A DNA stretch of 34,912 nucleotides from positions 1-34,912 of the forward strand of contig CAMJXE010000026.1 of the NCBI GenBank assembly GCA_946409645.1, in the 5' to 3' direction. A program made the position numbers and the translations under genes. The notes beneath the pieces were generated by a model that searched no databases, was not told the origin of the DNA, and was given only the letters and a program-made list of their open reading frames with translations. How positions within the stretch are numbered: position 1 is the first letter of the stretch; the number at the start of each line of letters is the position of its first letter. Below are positions 6,496-15,585 of the stretch, piece by piece. The stretch is from an uncultured Bacteroidales bacterium. Its GTDB lineage: Bacteria; Bacteroidota; Bacteroidia; Bacteroidales; WCHB1-69.

Positions 6496-9324
6496 ATGGA
6501 GCATAACGTGCTGGCAGAGGATACTTTAGTGGTTACAGGCGCCCGGGAGAACAACCTCAAGAATGTGTCGCTGACGATACCGCAGCAGAAACTGGTGGTC
6601 ATCACTGGTCTCAGCGGCAGCGGGAAGTCGTCGTTGGCGTTCGACACTATCTACGCAGAGGGACAGCGCCGCTATATGGAGACCTATTCCGCCTACGCCC
6701 GTCATTTTATCGGCAGTATGGAGCATCCAGATGTCGATAAGATCTCCGGTCTCAATCCCGTGGTTTCCATCGAGCAGAAGACGGTCAACAAGAACCCGCG
6801 ATCCACTGTGGGCACGGTCACGGAAGTGTATGACTTTTTGCGACTTCTCTACGCCCGCGTGGCCGATGCCTACTCCTACAACACTGAGGAGAAGATGGTT
6901 CACTACTCCGAAAAGGAACTCATCGACTTGATACTCACGCGTTACAAGGGCAAATCAGTGACATTGCTCGCCCCTGTGGTGAAACGTCGCAAGGGCCATT
7001 ATCGCGAGCTTTTCGAAAACATCCGCAAGCAGGGTTTCACCCGTGTGCGCGTGGATGGCGTGATGAAGCCGCTGATTATGGGTATGCAGATCGACCGCTA
7101 CAAGATCCATGACATCGAGCTCTCCGTCGATAACCTCACCGTGTCGGAATATTCGCAGAAACGCCTCTCCAACAGCGTACAAATTGCGATGAAATATGGC
7201 AAGGGCGCCCTCATGATCCTTGACAACGACACCAAAGAGGTGAAGAACTACAGCAAGTTCCTCATGTGTCCCACCACGGGCATCTCCTATCCGGAACCCG
7301 AGCCGAACACCTTCTCCTTTAACTCCCCGTATGGCGCTTGCGAGTACTGCAACGGCCTCGGCAGTATCACCGAAATAGACATCGACAAGGTGATCCCCGA
7401 CAAGCACAAATCAATCAAGGCTGGTGGTATCGCCATTTTGGGTGAATATAAGAACACGCTGCTGTTCAGGACGTTGGATGCCTTGGCGGAAAAGTACGGC
7501 TTCTCGTTGTCGGAGCCTATCAAAAACCTGAGCGAGCAGCAGTTGAATGCTGTGCTATACGGCACGACGGAGATTCTTCACGTGAAACGTGAAGTCGCCG
7601 GTCTTGCACCGATGCGCAAGACGTTCGAAGGTGTGGTGAACTTCCTCGGAAATCTCAACGAGGAGAATATGCCGGCTTCGTTCAAAAAGTGGATTTCGCA
7701 GTTCGTGAACACCATTCCTTGTCCACACTGCCAAGGGGCGCGCCTGCGTACAGAATCTTTGCATTTTCGCATTACTGACAAAAACATCGCGCAACTTGCC
7801 CACATGGATATGTCCGAGTTGCTCACCTGGTGTCGCAAACTGCCCACCCATCTCGATCCGGTGAAAAAGCATATAGCCACGGAAATCCTGCGCGAAATCA
7901 CCTTCCGGTTGGAGTTCCTGTGCGACGTGGGCGTTCAATACCTTTCGCTTGACCGTTCCTCGGCATCGCTGTCGGGCGGCGAGGCGCAACGCATCCGATT
8001 AGCCACACAAATCAGCTCGCAGCTCGTGAATGTGATGTACATCCTCGACGAGCCAAGCATCGGTCTGCACCAGCGCGACAACCACTATCTCATTGAATCC
8101 CTGCGTCGTCTGCGTGACATGGGCAACTCGGTGATTGTGGTGGAGCACGACCGCGACATGATGAAGTCGGCGGACTATATTGTGGATGTCGGTCCCGCGG
8201 CAGGGGAGTATGGCGGCGAAATCGTGGCAGCAGGAACCTACAAGGAAATCCTCAGAAGTGGCTCGTTGACTGCCGCTTATCTCAAAGGAAAAAAGAAGAT
8301 TGCCGTCCCGAAACAACGTCGAAAGGGTAGTGGTGAGTGGTTGACCGTCGTGGGTGCGACGGGCAACAACCTCAAGAATGTGACCGTGGAGTTCCCCCTG
8401 GGTACGCTCATCTGCGTGACGGGCGTGTCGGGCAGCGGCAAATCGACCCTCATCAACGAAACGTTATATCCAATTCTCAACCACTATATCTATCGCTCCG
8501 AAAAGAAACCCTTGCCTTATAAGGATGTGGTCGGTTTGGAGAATATTAATAAGATTATCGACATCAATCAACAGCCTATCGGTCGCACACCACGCTCCAA
8601 TCCTGCGACGTATGTGGGTGTGTTTGAGGATATTAGGAAGCTTTTTACGCAAATGCCGGAATCTAAAATCCGAGGTTACAAGCCTGGACGGTTCTCTTTC
8701 AACGTGACTGGCGGGCGATGCGAAGAGTGCAAGGGCGCGGGTGTGAAAACCATCGAGATGAACTTCCTGCCCGATGTCTATGTCACCTGCGACAAATGCG
8801 GAGGGAAACGTTACAACGACGAGACGTTGGAAATTCGATACAAAGGCAAATCCATCAACGATGTTTTGGAGATGGACATACACACGGCCATCGAGTTCTT
8901 CGAGAACATCCCGACTATCGTGCGCGAGCTCAAGACGATGGACGATGTGGGTCTGGGTTATCTGAAACTCGGTCAGCCCTCCACCACACTCTCCGGAGGC
9001 GAGGCACAGCGCATCAAATTGGCTGCCGAATTGTCGAAAAAGGACACGGGCAATACCGTATATATTTTAGACGAACCTACCACGGGCTTGCATTTCCAAG
9101 ATATCGACATCTTGCTTGATGTGCTTAATCGTTTAGTCGATAAAGGCAATACGGTCATCGTGATCGAGCACAACATGGATGTCATCAAGATGGCGGACTG
9201 GATCATCGACATGGGGCCTGAGGGCGGTCGCAATGGTGGCGAAGTGGTGGCTGTCGGCACTCCTGAAGAGATTGTGCGCCAAGGTGTGGGATTCACTTCC
9301 GAGTTTCTTGCCAAAGAACTCTAG
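6496..9324 (+). CDS. uvrA: UvrABC excinuclease subunit A
   Basis: UvrA scans DNA for bulky lesions and loads UvrB in nucleotide excision repair. The 942 residues match a class I UvrA. Two ABC ATPase modules are complete: Walker A GLSGSGKS at 38-45 and signature LSGGE at 492-496 in the first, with ILDEPSIGLHQRD downstream; Walker A GVSGSGKST from residue 643 and signature LSGGE at 832-836 in the second, with ILDEPTTGLH. Zinc-binding cysteine pairs are present (CEYCNG, CPHCQGARL, CEECKGAG with CDKCGGKRYN). The start at 6496 gives the usual short leader before VTGARENNLKNVSL. The gene has its own -7 box and no obvious partner; uvrB is not in the window. No terminator is visible after the stop. 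Confidence 0.98.
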   Translation: MEHNVLAEDTLVVTGARENNLKNVSLTIPQQKLVVITGLSGSGKSSLAFDTIYAEGQRRYMETYSAYARHFIGSMEHPDVDKISGLNPVVSIEQKTVNKNPRSTVGTVTEVYDFLRLLYARVADAYSYNTEEKMVHYSEKELIDLILTRYKGKSVTLLAPVVKRRKGHYRELFENIRKQGFTRVRVDGVMKPLIMGMQIDRYKIHDIELSVDNLTVSEYSQKRLSNSVQIAMKYGKGALMILDNDTKEVKNYSKFLMCPTTGISYPEPEPNTFSFNSPYGACEYCNGLGSITEIDIDKVIPDKHKSIKAGGIAILGEYKNTLLFRTLDALAEKYGFSLSEPIKNLSEQQLNAVLYGTTEILHVKREVAGLAPMRKTFEGVVNFLGNLNEENMPASFKKWISQFVNTIPCPHCQGARLRTESLHFRITDKNIAQLAHMDMSELLTWCRKLPTHLDPVKKHIATEILREITFRLEFLCDVGVQYLSLDRSSASLSGGEAQRIRLATQISSQLVNVMYILDEPSIGLHQRDNHYLIESLRRLRDMGNSVIVVEHDRDMMKSADYIVDVGPAAGEYGGEIVAAGTYKEILRSGSLTAAYLKGKKKIAVPKQRRKGSGEWLTVVGATGNNLKNVTVEFPLGTLICVTGVSGSGKSTLINETLYPILNHYIYRSEKKPLPYKDVVGLENINKIIDINQQPIGRTPRSNPATYVGVFEDIRKLFTQMPESKIRGYKPGRFSFNVTGGRCEECKGAGVKTIEMNFLPDVYVTCDKCGGKRYNDETLEIRYKGKSINDVLEMDIHTAIEFFENIPTIVRELKTMDDVGLGYLKLGQPSTTLSGGEAQRIKLAAELSKKDTGNTVYILDEPTTGLHFQDIDILLDVLNRLVDKGNTVIVIEHNMDVIKMADWIIDMGPEGGRNGGEVVAVGTPEEIVRQGVGFTSEFLAKEL

Positions 9325-9405
9325 ACTGACATTGTGTTTTTCTTTTTTAAAGGTTTATTGTTGAAAAATTGTAGAAAAAAAAATGCAGTTTCGCGATTTT
9401 TTTCC

Positions 9406-9435
9406 TATCTTTGCCATTTATTGTAAAATGGCAAA
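9406..9435 (+). promoter_or_regulatory. -7 box overlapping a 10-bp perfect inverted repeat, upstream of the glycogen fusion gene
   Basis: TATCTTTG at 9406-9413 is the promoter box. Its last four bases begin the left arm TTTGCCATTT (9410-9419), which is the exact reverse complement of AAATGGCAAA (9426-9435) around a 6-nt loop. The repeat therefore spans from the promoter to about 20 nt before the ATG and could be an operator or a 5'-UTR hairpin. Confidence 0.65.
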
Positions 9436-9455
9436 AAAATAAACAATAAATATTT

Positions 9456-12400
9456 ATGAATCAGATACATATCGATTACCTTTTTGAAACTTCCTGGGAG
9501 ATTTGTAACAAGGTGGGCGGTATTTACACCGTTTTGTCCACCAAAGCAGCCACGGTGGTCAACAGCTACCACGACCGCTACATCTGCATCGGTCCCGACA
9601 TTTCCAAAGAATACAATGACGATTTTGTGGAAGATACCACACTTTTCAAGAACTGGCGTGACATCGTGGCGCGCGACGGTTTGAAGGTGCGCATCGGACG
9701 GTGGCAGATAGTGGGCTCTCCGATTGTCTTTTTGGTGGATTTTACCAATTTCTTCGAGAAAAAGAACGAGATTCTGACCAAATTTTGGCTTAGTTGCAAA
9801 CTCGACTCTATCTCTGGTCAGTGGGATTACATTGAGCCTGCGCTGTTCGGATATGCGGCCGGACGAGTGATTGAGAGTTTCTATAACTTCTACTGCAACT
9901 CTTTGGACAAGATAGTGGCGCATTTCCACGAATGGATGACGGGTACAGGAATCCTCTATTTGGAATCGGTAGCTCCGCAAATCGCTACGGTATTCACAAC
10001 CCACGCCACAGTTTTGGGTCGTTGCATCGCGGGAAATGGTCTTCCGCTATACGCTGATACCAAGCAATATAACCCCGTAGATACCGCTGCACGTTTCGGG
10101 GTGCAGTCCAAATATTCATTAGAGTCGCTGTCCGCAAAATACGCCGATGCCTACACCACGGTGAGCGAAATCACCAACCGCGAGTGCGACGCCTTCTTCG
10201 AAAAACCCGCCGACGTGATAACCATCAACGGTTTCGAGAATGCTTTCGTGCCGCAAGGCGAGGAGTTCGAGCACAAGCGCAAAATCGCTCGCGACAAGCT
10301 GTTGCAGGTGGCCTCCACGCTCACACAGACGCAGATCCCCGAGAATGCACTTCTGGTCATCAATAGTGGACGCTACGAATTCAAAAACAAAGGTATCGAC
10401 GTGTTTATCAAGAGCTTGGCGAAGGTTACGGAAGCAAATCCCGACCGTCCTGTAGTGGCGTTTATCACAGTGCCCGCCGGTCAGAGCGGTCGCAACGAGG
10501 AGATTGCCGCGCAGATGACCCAGCCCGTGAGCGGCGTGCCCATGTCTGACCGTTTCGTGACACATGTATTGCACGATCCTTATCACGATCCTATACTCAA
10601 CGAATTGAACAACAATGGCTTGCATAACGCTGCCGACCAGAATGTGAAAATTGTCTTTGCTCCGGTTTATCTTGATGGCGAAGATGGCATCTTCAACCTA
10701 AAATACTATGATTTGCTGATAGGTTTCGACCTCTCTGTGTTCCCATCTTATTATGAGCCATGGGGTTATACACCGTTAGAGAGTATCGCTTTCGGAATCC
10801 CGACCATCACGACCTCTTTGGCCGGTTTCGGAGCATGGGTGCAGGAACATTTCACTCAACAGCAGAGCGTTAGTGTGATTCAACGCACCGACCACAATGA
10901 CGATGAAGTGGTGAAAGCCATAGCCGACCAGATTCTATTCTATCTCAATTGCACGGAACAAGCGATGGCGGATATCCGTCAGACCGCTATGGCTATCGCC
11001 GAGAAGGCTCTTTGGTCGCATCTTTTTGCCAATTATGAGGAGACATACGCGCTTGCATTAGGCAAGAGCGCCAGTCGTTACGCACAATATCAGAACAAGA
11101 CCTCCAACGTGGGGCAGATGGTGAAAGAGTTGAACGTGGAACGCCCTGATTGGCACCGTGTTTCCGTGAAGTCGCATCTGCCTGTCGCATTGCAACTTTT
11201 GGAGAAACTCTCCGAAAATTTATGGTGGAGCTGGAACTTCGAGGCGCGAGAGCTTTTCGAGGAGATTACCGGTCCTACGTTGTGGAAGGCTTGCGAGGAG
11301 AATCCGATTCATGCTTTACAGATGCTTCCGTTGGAACGTTTGGAGAATTTCGCCCAGAACGAATCGTATATCAGCAAGTTACATCAGGTTTACGACAAAT
11401 TCACTGCATACATGAACACTCCCCGCAGCCGCGAGGAGGATCGCATCGCTTACTTCAGCATGGAGTTCGGTATCAGCAATGAGCTGAAAATCTTCTCCGG
11501 CGGTCTCGGTATGTTGGCCGGCGATTACCTTAAGGAGGCCAGCGACTGCAATGTAAACATGCTCGGTGTGGGCTTGCTCTACCGCTACGGTTACTTCCAG
11601 CAGCAGATTTCCGCGTATGGCGAGCAGGTGAACCTCTATCCGCCGCAAAGCTTCTCCAAGTTGCCCATCAAGCCATACAAAGATGAGAACGGTGAGTGGA
11701 TTACAATCAGTGTGGCTATGCCTGGCCGTAACCTCTATGCTCGCATCTGGCGTGTCGATGTGGGTCGTATTCCATTGTATCTCCTTGATACTGACTTTGA
11801 CAAGAATTGGCAAGAGGATAGAGGCGTGACAGCTACGTTGTACGGTGGCGATGTCGAGAACCGCCTCAAACAGGAGATTCTGCTCGGTATCGGTGGCGTG
11901 CGTATGCTGAAAACCATTGGCGAGAATCCTTCCATCTTCCATCTCAACGAAGGGCATGCAGCCTTCCTGAACTTGGAGCGCATCTTGCAGGTGATGCAGA
12001 ACGAGCATGTGAACCGTCAGGTGGCGATCGAGTTGGTGAAAGCTTCTTCGCTCTATACCACCCACACGCCTGTGCCCGCCGGTCATGATGCTTTCACGGA
12101 AGACCTCATGCGCACCTACTTTGCCACTTATTCTCAGCAATTTAATATTAGCTGGGAAAGTTTCATGGGCTTCGGACGCAAGCATGATTGCGACACCTTC
12201 GACAAGTTTTCGATGAGCATTTTGGCCTGCCGTTTCTCGCAGGAGATCAACGGTGTGAGCCGCATTCACGGCCGCGTGTCGCAGGAGATGTTCGCCGACC
12301 TTTACGAGGGTCGTTTCGCCGAGGAGTCGCACATTGGCTATGTCACCAACGGCGTGCATTACCCGACTTGGGCGCACAAGAAATGGCAGGCTTTGCACCG

Positions 12401-13685
12401 CAGCGTTTTTGGCGACGAATTCTTTGAGGATTGTTCTAATCCGTTGGTATGGAATAAGATAAATGATGTTCCTGACGAGAAAATATGGTTGCTCAAGCAA
12501 GAATTGCGCAAGGAGATGTTCGTTGCCATCAAGGAGATGTTGGCCGATCAGATGCGCACTCGCAACGAATCACCTTCTCTTATCGATGCCACAGTCAGAG
12601 CGTTGCGCGATGATGTGCTGACTATTGGCTTCGCCCGCCGGTTCGCCACCTACAAACGCGCTCATCTGCTCTTCATGAACGAAGAGAAACTCAAGGCGTT
12701 GCTCAACAATCCCGAAAAGCCAGTTCAGTTTATCTTCGCAGGAAAGGCGCACCCGCACGACAAGGCTGGTCAAGACCTCATCAAACGCATTATCGAACTG
12801 AGCCGCAAACCCGAGTTCATCGGCAAGATTGTCTTCGTGGAGAACTACAACATGATATTAGCCAAGAAGTTGGTATCGGGTTGCGATGTATGGATGAACA
12901 CCCCGACGCGTCCCATGGAAGCTTCTGGCACAAGCGGCGAGAAAGCCGTGATGAACGGTGTGCTCAACCTTAGTGTGCTCGACGGATGGTGGGCGGAAGG
13001 CTACGTACCCGGTGCCGGCTGGGCCCTGAAGGAGGAAATCACCTACCAAGACAACCGTTTGCAAGACGAGTTGGATGCTGAAACGCTCTATAACATTATC
13101 AATGAATATGTTACCAAGGCGTTCTACACTCGCGATGACCATAATATTCCTACGGAATGGGTGACGATGATGAAGAAGTGCTTCACGAAAATTTCCCCTC
13201 ATTTCACCATGAAACGCCAGTTGGATGACTATTACCGCAAATTCTACCGCAAACTTATGAACAGATACCACCGTTTGCATCAGGATGACAATGAAAATGT
13301 GAGAATGTTGCTCAAATGGCATGAAAAAGTGCTCTCCGGTTGGAATGATATACAGTGCGTGGGAGTCCATTATCCCGAAACCAAAAACAATATCTACTGT
13401 GTGGGCGATCAGATGCGATACCAAGTGGATATGCGTCTCGGATCGTTGCGTCCCGAAGATTTGAAGATCGAGATGGTTTTTGTCACGGCTGAGGACCACG
13501 GTCAGAAACCGAAATTGGAATACAAGGTGCCTTTCCTCTTCGAGGTGGAACGCAACGGCATCTGCACCTTCGTGTGTGACGAGGTGGCGAACCATATCGG
13601 AGTTTGGGATTGCGCCATCCGCGTGATTCCCAATCATGATCTACTGCCGCACGATCAGGATTTCAATATTGTGAGATGGTTTTAA
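9456..13685 (+). CDS. Fused glycogen synthase (GT3) - alpha-glucan phosphorylase (GT35)
   Basis: One open frame of 1409 residues joins two opposing glycogen enzymes. Residues 1 to about 550 match the eukaryotic-type GT3 glycogen synthase: WEICNKVGGIYTVLSTKA near the start, IGPD, GRWQIVGSP, AHFHEWMTGTGI, FTTHATVLGR, and the catalytic block E434PWGYTPLE442, whose glutamate spacing matches yeast Gsy2. From about residue 570 there is a DUF3417-like start (LSENLWWSWN) and a Thermus-type alpha-glucan phosphorylase: AYFSMEFGISNELKIFSGGLG, NEGHAAF, RRFATYKRAHLL, GKAHPHD and EASGTSGEK, in which K1163 is the expected pyridoxal-phosphate lysine, then NGVLNLSVLDGWW. No stop or frameshift separates the halves. 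I infer that synthesis from a nucleotide sugar and phosphorolysis occur in one protein; this is not shown by the sequence alone. Confidence 0.93.
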   Translation: MNQIHIDYLFETSWEICNKVGGIYTVLSTKAATVVNSYHDRYICIGPDISKEYNDDFVEDTTLFKNWRDIVARDGLKVRIGRWQIVGSPIVFLVDFTNFFEKKNEILTKFWLSCKLDSISGQWDYIEPALFGYAAGRVIESFYNFYCNSLDKIVAHFHEWMTGTGILYLESVAPQIATVFTTHATVLGRCIAGNGLPLYADTKQYNPVDTAARFGVQSKYSLESLSAKYADAYTTVSEITNRECDAFFEKPADVITINGFENAFVPQGEEFEHKRKIARDKLLQVASTLTQTQIPENALLVINSGRYEFKNKGIDVFIKSLAKVTEANPDRPVVAFITVPAGQSGRNEEIAAQMTQPVSGVPMSDRFVTHVLHDPYHDPILNELNNNGLHNAADQNVKIVFAPVYLDGEDGIFNLKYYDLLIGFDLSVFPSYYEPWGYTPLESIAFGIPTITTSLAGFGAWVQEHFTQQQSVSVIQRTDHNDDEVVKAIADQILFYLNCTEQAMADIRQTAMAIAEKALWSHLFANYEETYALALGKSASRYAQYQNKTSNVGQMVKELNVERPDWHRVSVKSHLPVALQLLEKLSENLWWSWNFEARELFEEITGPTLWKACEENPIHALQMLPLERLENFAQNESYISKLHQVYDKFTAYMNTPRSREEDRIAYFSMEFGISNELKIFSGGLGMLAGDYLKEASDCNVNMLGVGLLYRYGYFQQQISAYGEQVNLYPPQSFSKLPIKPYKDENGEWITISVAMPGRNLYARIWRVDVGRIPLYLLDTDFDKNWQEDRGVTATLYGGDVENRLKQEILLGIGGVRMLKTIGENPSIFHLNEGHAAFLNLERILQVMQNEHVNRQVAIELVKASSLYTTHTPVPAGHDAFTEDLMRTYFATYSQQFNISWESFMGFGRKHDCDTFDKFSMSILACRFSQEINGVSRIHGRVSQEMFADLYEGRFAEESHIGYVTNGVHYPTWAHKKWQALHRSVFGDEFFEDCSNPLVWNKINDVPDEKIWLLKQELRKEMFVAIKEMLADQMRTRNESPSLIDATVRALRDDVLTIGFARRFATYKRAHLLFMNEEKLKALLNNPEKPVQFIFAGKAHPHDKAGQDLIKRIIELSRKPEFIGKIVFVENYNMILAKKLVSGCDVWMNTPTRPMEASGTSGEKAVMNGVLNLSVLDGWWAEGYVPGAGWALKEEITYQDNRLQDELDAETLYNIINEYVTKAFYTRDDHNIPTEWVTMMKKCFTKISPHFTMKRQLDDYYRKFYRKLMNRYHRLHQDDNENVRMLLKWHEKVLSGWNDIQCVGVHYPETKNNIYCVGDQMRYQVDMRLGSLRPEDLKIEMVFVTAEDHGQKPKLEYKVPFLFEVERNGICTFVCDEVANHIGVWDCAIRVIPNHDLLPHDQDFNIVRWF

Positions 13686-13690
13686 CAGAT

Positions 13691-13803
13691 AGTTTCAGGT
13701 TTCAGGTTTCAAGTTTCAAGCACCTGAAACCTGCAACTTGAATCTTGAAACCTGCAACTTGAATCTTGAAACCTGCAACTTGAATCATGAAACCTGCAAC
13801 CTC
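13691..13803 (+). repeat. Period-7 array with 21-nt higher-order repeat and inverted arms
   Basis: It opens with GTTTCAG, GTTTCAG, GTTTCAA, GTTTCAA (13692-13719). After a short break come three copies of a 21-nt block made of TGAAACC, TGCAACT and TGAATCT or TGAATCA (13725-13787), then TGAAACC and TGCAACC. The first part is the reverse complement of the TGAAACC units, so CAGGTTTCAG and CTGAAACCTG can pair. The array fills the gap between the GT3-GT35 gene and thiN. Confidence 0.9.
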
Positions 13804-13807
13804 CACT

Positions 13808-14548
13808 ATGAATCAACCAAACATCGATTTCTGGAAGAAGCAGTTCGCTGACTTCACGACCATTGTGGTCGCTAACGGCGAGGTGCCGGATTCAGAGTTG
13901 TCTTTGAGTATTCTTAACGATAAGAGGCGCATCATCTGTTGTGATGGTGCGCTTCAAAAATTATTGTCAATCAATATTATACCGGATGTTGTCGTGGGCG
14001 ACGGAGATTCATTAGGGATTCCGCCCGTAGAGACGTTGCGCGCCGCGTCTCTACAAGACGAGGATCCCCAACGTAGAGACGCGCCATGGCACGTCTCTAC
14101 AAACGGCCATGATATCCCTTATTATCCCGACAAGAGCGAAGAATACAACGACCTTCAGAAAGCGTTAAAATATTGTACGGCAAAGGGTTATGACAATATT
14201 TTGCTGATGGGTTGCGGTGGTTTGCGCGAAGACCATTTCATCGCGAATTTGAGTATCTTGGCGATGTATTCCGAGAATAAGCGCATTCGAATGTTGACCG
14301 AACATGGCGATTTTAGCGTGATAAACAGGGTGGCGGAAATCCCTTCTTATCCAGGAATGCAGGTCTCCGTTTTCCCAAGTCATTCGAAGCAGAAATTTTG
14401 GTTCACAGGACTGAAATACCCCGTCCACAATCGTTCCTTCAAATGGTTGTGGGAAGGGAGCCTGAATGAAGCGCTGGAGGATACGTTCATTGTGGAGGCC
14501 TCCGACGGTGAGCCGTTTGTGGTTTATCGGGCGCTTTCCCCTTGTTGA
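13808..14548 (+). CDS. thiN: Thiamine pyrophosphokinase with a repeat-encoded insertion
   Basis: The enzyme transfers diphosphate from ATP to thiamine to form thiamine diphosphate. I choose the ATG at 13808 (246 residues); an upstream in-frame ATG at 13787 lies inside the tandem repeat. Family motifs are CCDGAL at about residues 40-45, VVGDGDSL (usually IGDFDSL) at about 60, then EEYNDLQKAL with the conserved ND, the glycine-rich LLMGCGGLREDH, and a C-terminal beta domain. Between residues about 74 and 99 sits a segment encoded by two 28-bp palindromes and their spacer, which is extra to the family and lies in a loop before the ND motif. The 3' end overlaps the agmatinase-family gene by 25 nt, tail to tail. 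Confidence 0.9.
   Translation: MNQPNIDFWKKQFADFTTIVVANGEVPDSELSLSILNDKRRIICCDGALQKLLSINIIPDVVVGDGDSLGIPPVETLRAASLQDEDPQRRDAPWHVSTNGHDIPYYPDKSEEYNDLQKALKYCTAKGYDNILLMGCGGLREDHFIANLSILAMYSENKRIRMLTEHGDFSVINRVAEIPSYPGMQVSVFPSHSKQKFWFTGLKYPVHNRSFKWLWEGSLNEALEDTFIVEASDGEPFVVYRALSPC
14027..14100 (+). repeat. Two 28-bp palindromes inside thiN
   Basis: Both copies have arms GTAGAGACG and CGTCTCTAC around a 10-nt centre: 14027-14054 (centre TTGCGCGCCG) and 14073-14100 (centre CGCCATGGCA, which extends the palindrome almost fully). An 18-nt spacer separates them. The reading frame stays open through both. They look like a dispersed extragenic palindrome that has entered a coding sequence. Confidence 0.95.
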
Positions 14549-15417
14549 TTTTCGGAATACATTTCCCACATAGTCAGCATCTTATACACTAATGTGGCGG
14601 CAAAAACGTCAGAGACTTTGCTTTCCTCTTGCGGGCATAGTTCCACCACATCGAATCCCACGACATTCTTCGTCTCGAACACTTTCTCCAAGAAGGAGAG
14701 GGTGGGGTACCATTGCAAACCGCCGGGCAGCGGAGTGCCAGTGGCAGGTAGAATGGACGGGTCGAAGCCGTCCAAATCGACCGTGATATAGACTTCGTTG
14801 GTGAGACGGTTTATCGCTTTGTCTATCCAATCTGTCTGATTGTGAATAAGATGCGCGTAGAAAATATTTTCGGGAACCACGTTCGGCAGTTCGTCGGTAC
14901 AGACATTGCGGATGCCCACCTGCACCACGCGCGCCACCTCCTGTGCCCGCCGCATCACGCAGGCATGGTTGTAGGGTGAATCGTGATAGCTGTCGCGGAG
15001 GTCGGCGTGTGCATCGATTTGCAGCACAGAGAGTCCGGGATGCGCCTCGGCCATCGCGCGTATCGCCCCCACGGATACGGAATGCTCGCCGCCTAATAAG
15101 ACCGGCCGTTTCCCGAGGTCCATGAAGTGTTTCGTCCGGTTATAGACGGACTGCACCATTGTCTCCGGTGTGCGGAAATCATAGTCGTGATGGTCGGTGT
15201 GGATGCCGGCGAGCCACGCTTCTTGCTGATATTGAATGTCATACAGCTCGAGGCTGTCGGAAGCGTCCAAGATGGCCTGCGGACCTTTGTCCGCCCCTTT
15301 CACGAAGGTGCTGGTGCCGTCGTATGGCACGCCGAGAATGACGTAACGGGCGTTGTCCAATTCGTACATCCGTTCGTCGTCCATATCCAAAAAATGGGGC
15401 ATTTGTTTTATTGGCAT
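14524..15417 (-). CDS. speB: Agmatinase / arginase-family ureohydrolase
   Basis: A 297-residue member of the arginase-agmatinase-formiminoglutamase superfamily, a binuclear manganese hydrolase. The start at 15417 (MPIKQMPHF) is preferred to the ATG ten codons upstream. Metal ligands are GGEH112S, D135AHAD139 and H151, and near the C-terminal third DLDGFDPS; LPATGTPLPGG is the usual substrate-loop motif of agmatinases. I infer agmatine as substrate, giving putrescine and urea, but other guanidino substrates cannot be excluded. The gene lies 168 nt downstream of a nucleosidase gene on the same strand with the second multi-hairpin element between them and no separate promoter that I can see. The end overlaps thiN by 25 nt. 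Confidence 0.88.
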   Translation of the reverse strand: MPIKQMPHFLDMDDERMYELDNARYVILGVPYDGTSTFVKGADKGPQAILDASDSLELYDIQYQQEAWLAGIHTDHHDYDFRTPETMVQSVYNRTKHFMDLGKRPVLLGGEHSVSVGAIRAMAEAHPGLSVLQIDAHADLRDSYHDSPYNHACVMRRAQEVARVVQVGIRNVCTDELPNVVPENIFYAHLIHNQTDWIDKAINRLTNEVYITVDLDGFDPSILPATGTPLPGGLQWYPTLSFLEKVFETKNVVGFDVVELCPQEESKVSDVFAATLVYKMLTMWEMYSENQQGESAR

Positions 15418-15442
15418 GATTCTTTCTTTTTTATTCGTTTGT

Positions 15443-15582
15443 CTCACACTGCGCTGCGCTTGTGAGGTTTGTTTGTTCCTACACTGCGCTGCGCTTGTGT
15501 GCCGTTCCCCACACTGCGCTGCGCTTGTGTGGGGTTAATTGCGCTTCGCGCGTGTTGCCTCTCCGAGGCTGCTCAAGGAATA
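15443..15582 (-). repeat. Multi-hairpin intergenic element, copy 2
   Basis: Read on the minus strand it begins TTCCTTGAGCAGCC 4 nt after the stop of the nucleosidase gene. It has the same hairpins as copy 1: GCCTC/GAGGC (15557-15569), GCGC/GCGC (15541-15551) and CCCCACAC/GTGTGGGG (15507-15534). Two further units have arms ACAC/GTGT (15481-15500) and CTCACA/TGTGAG (15443-15466). All loops contain AGCGCAGCGC on this strand. It ends about 26 nt before the agmatinase start. Confidence 0.85.
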
Positions 15583-15585
15583 TGT

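Noticed and set aside
11379..12500. Open frame of 373 codons on the minus strand opposite the phosphorylase domain
   Set aside because: Antisense shadow of a highly conserved enzyme; no start context, promoter or recognisable motif.
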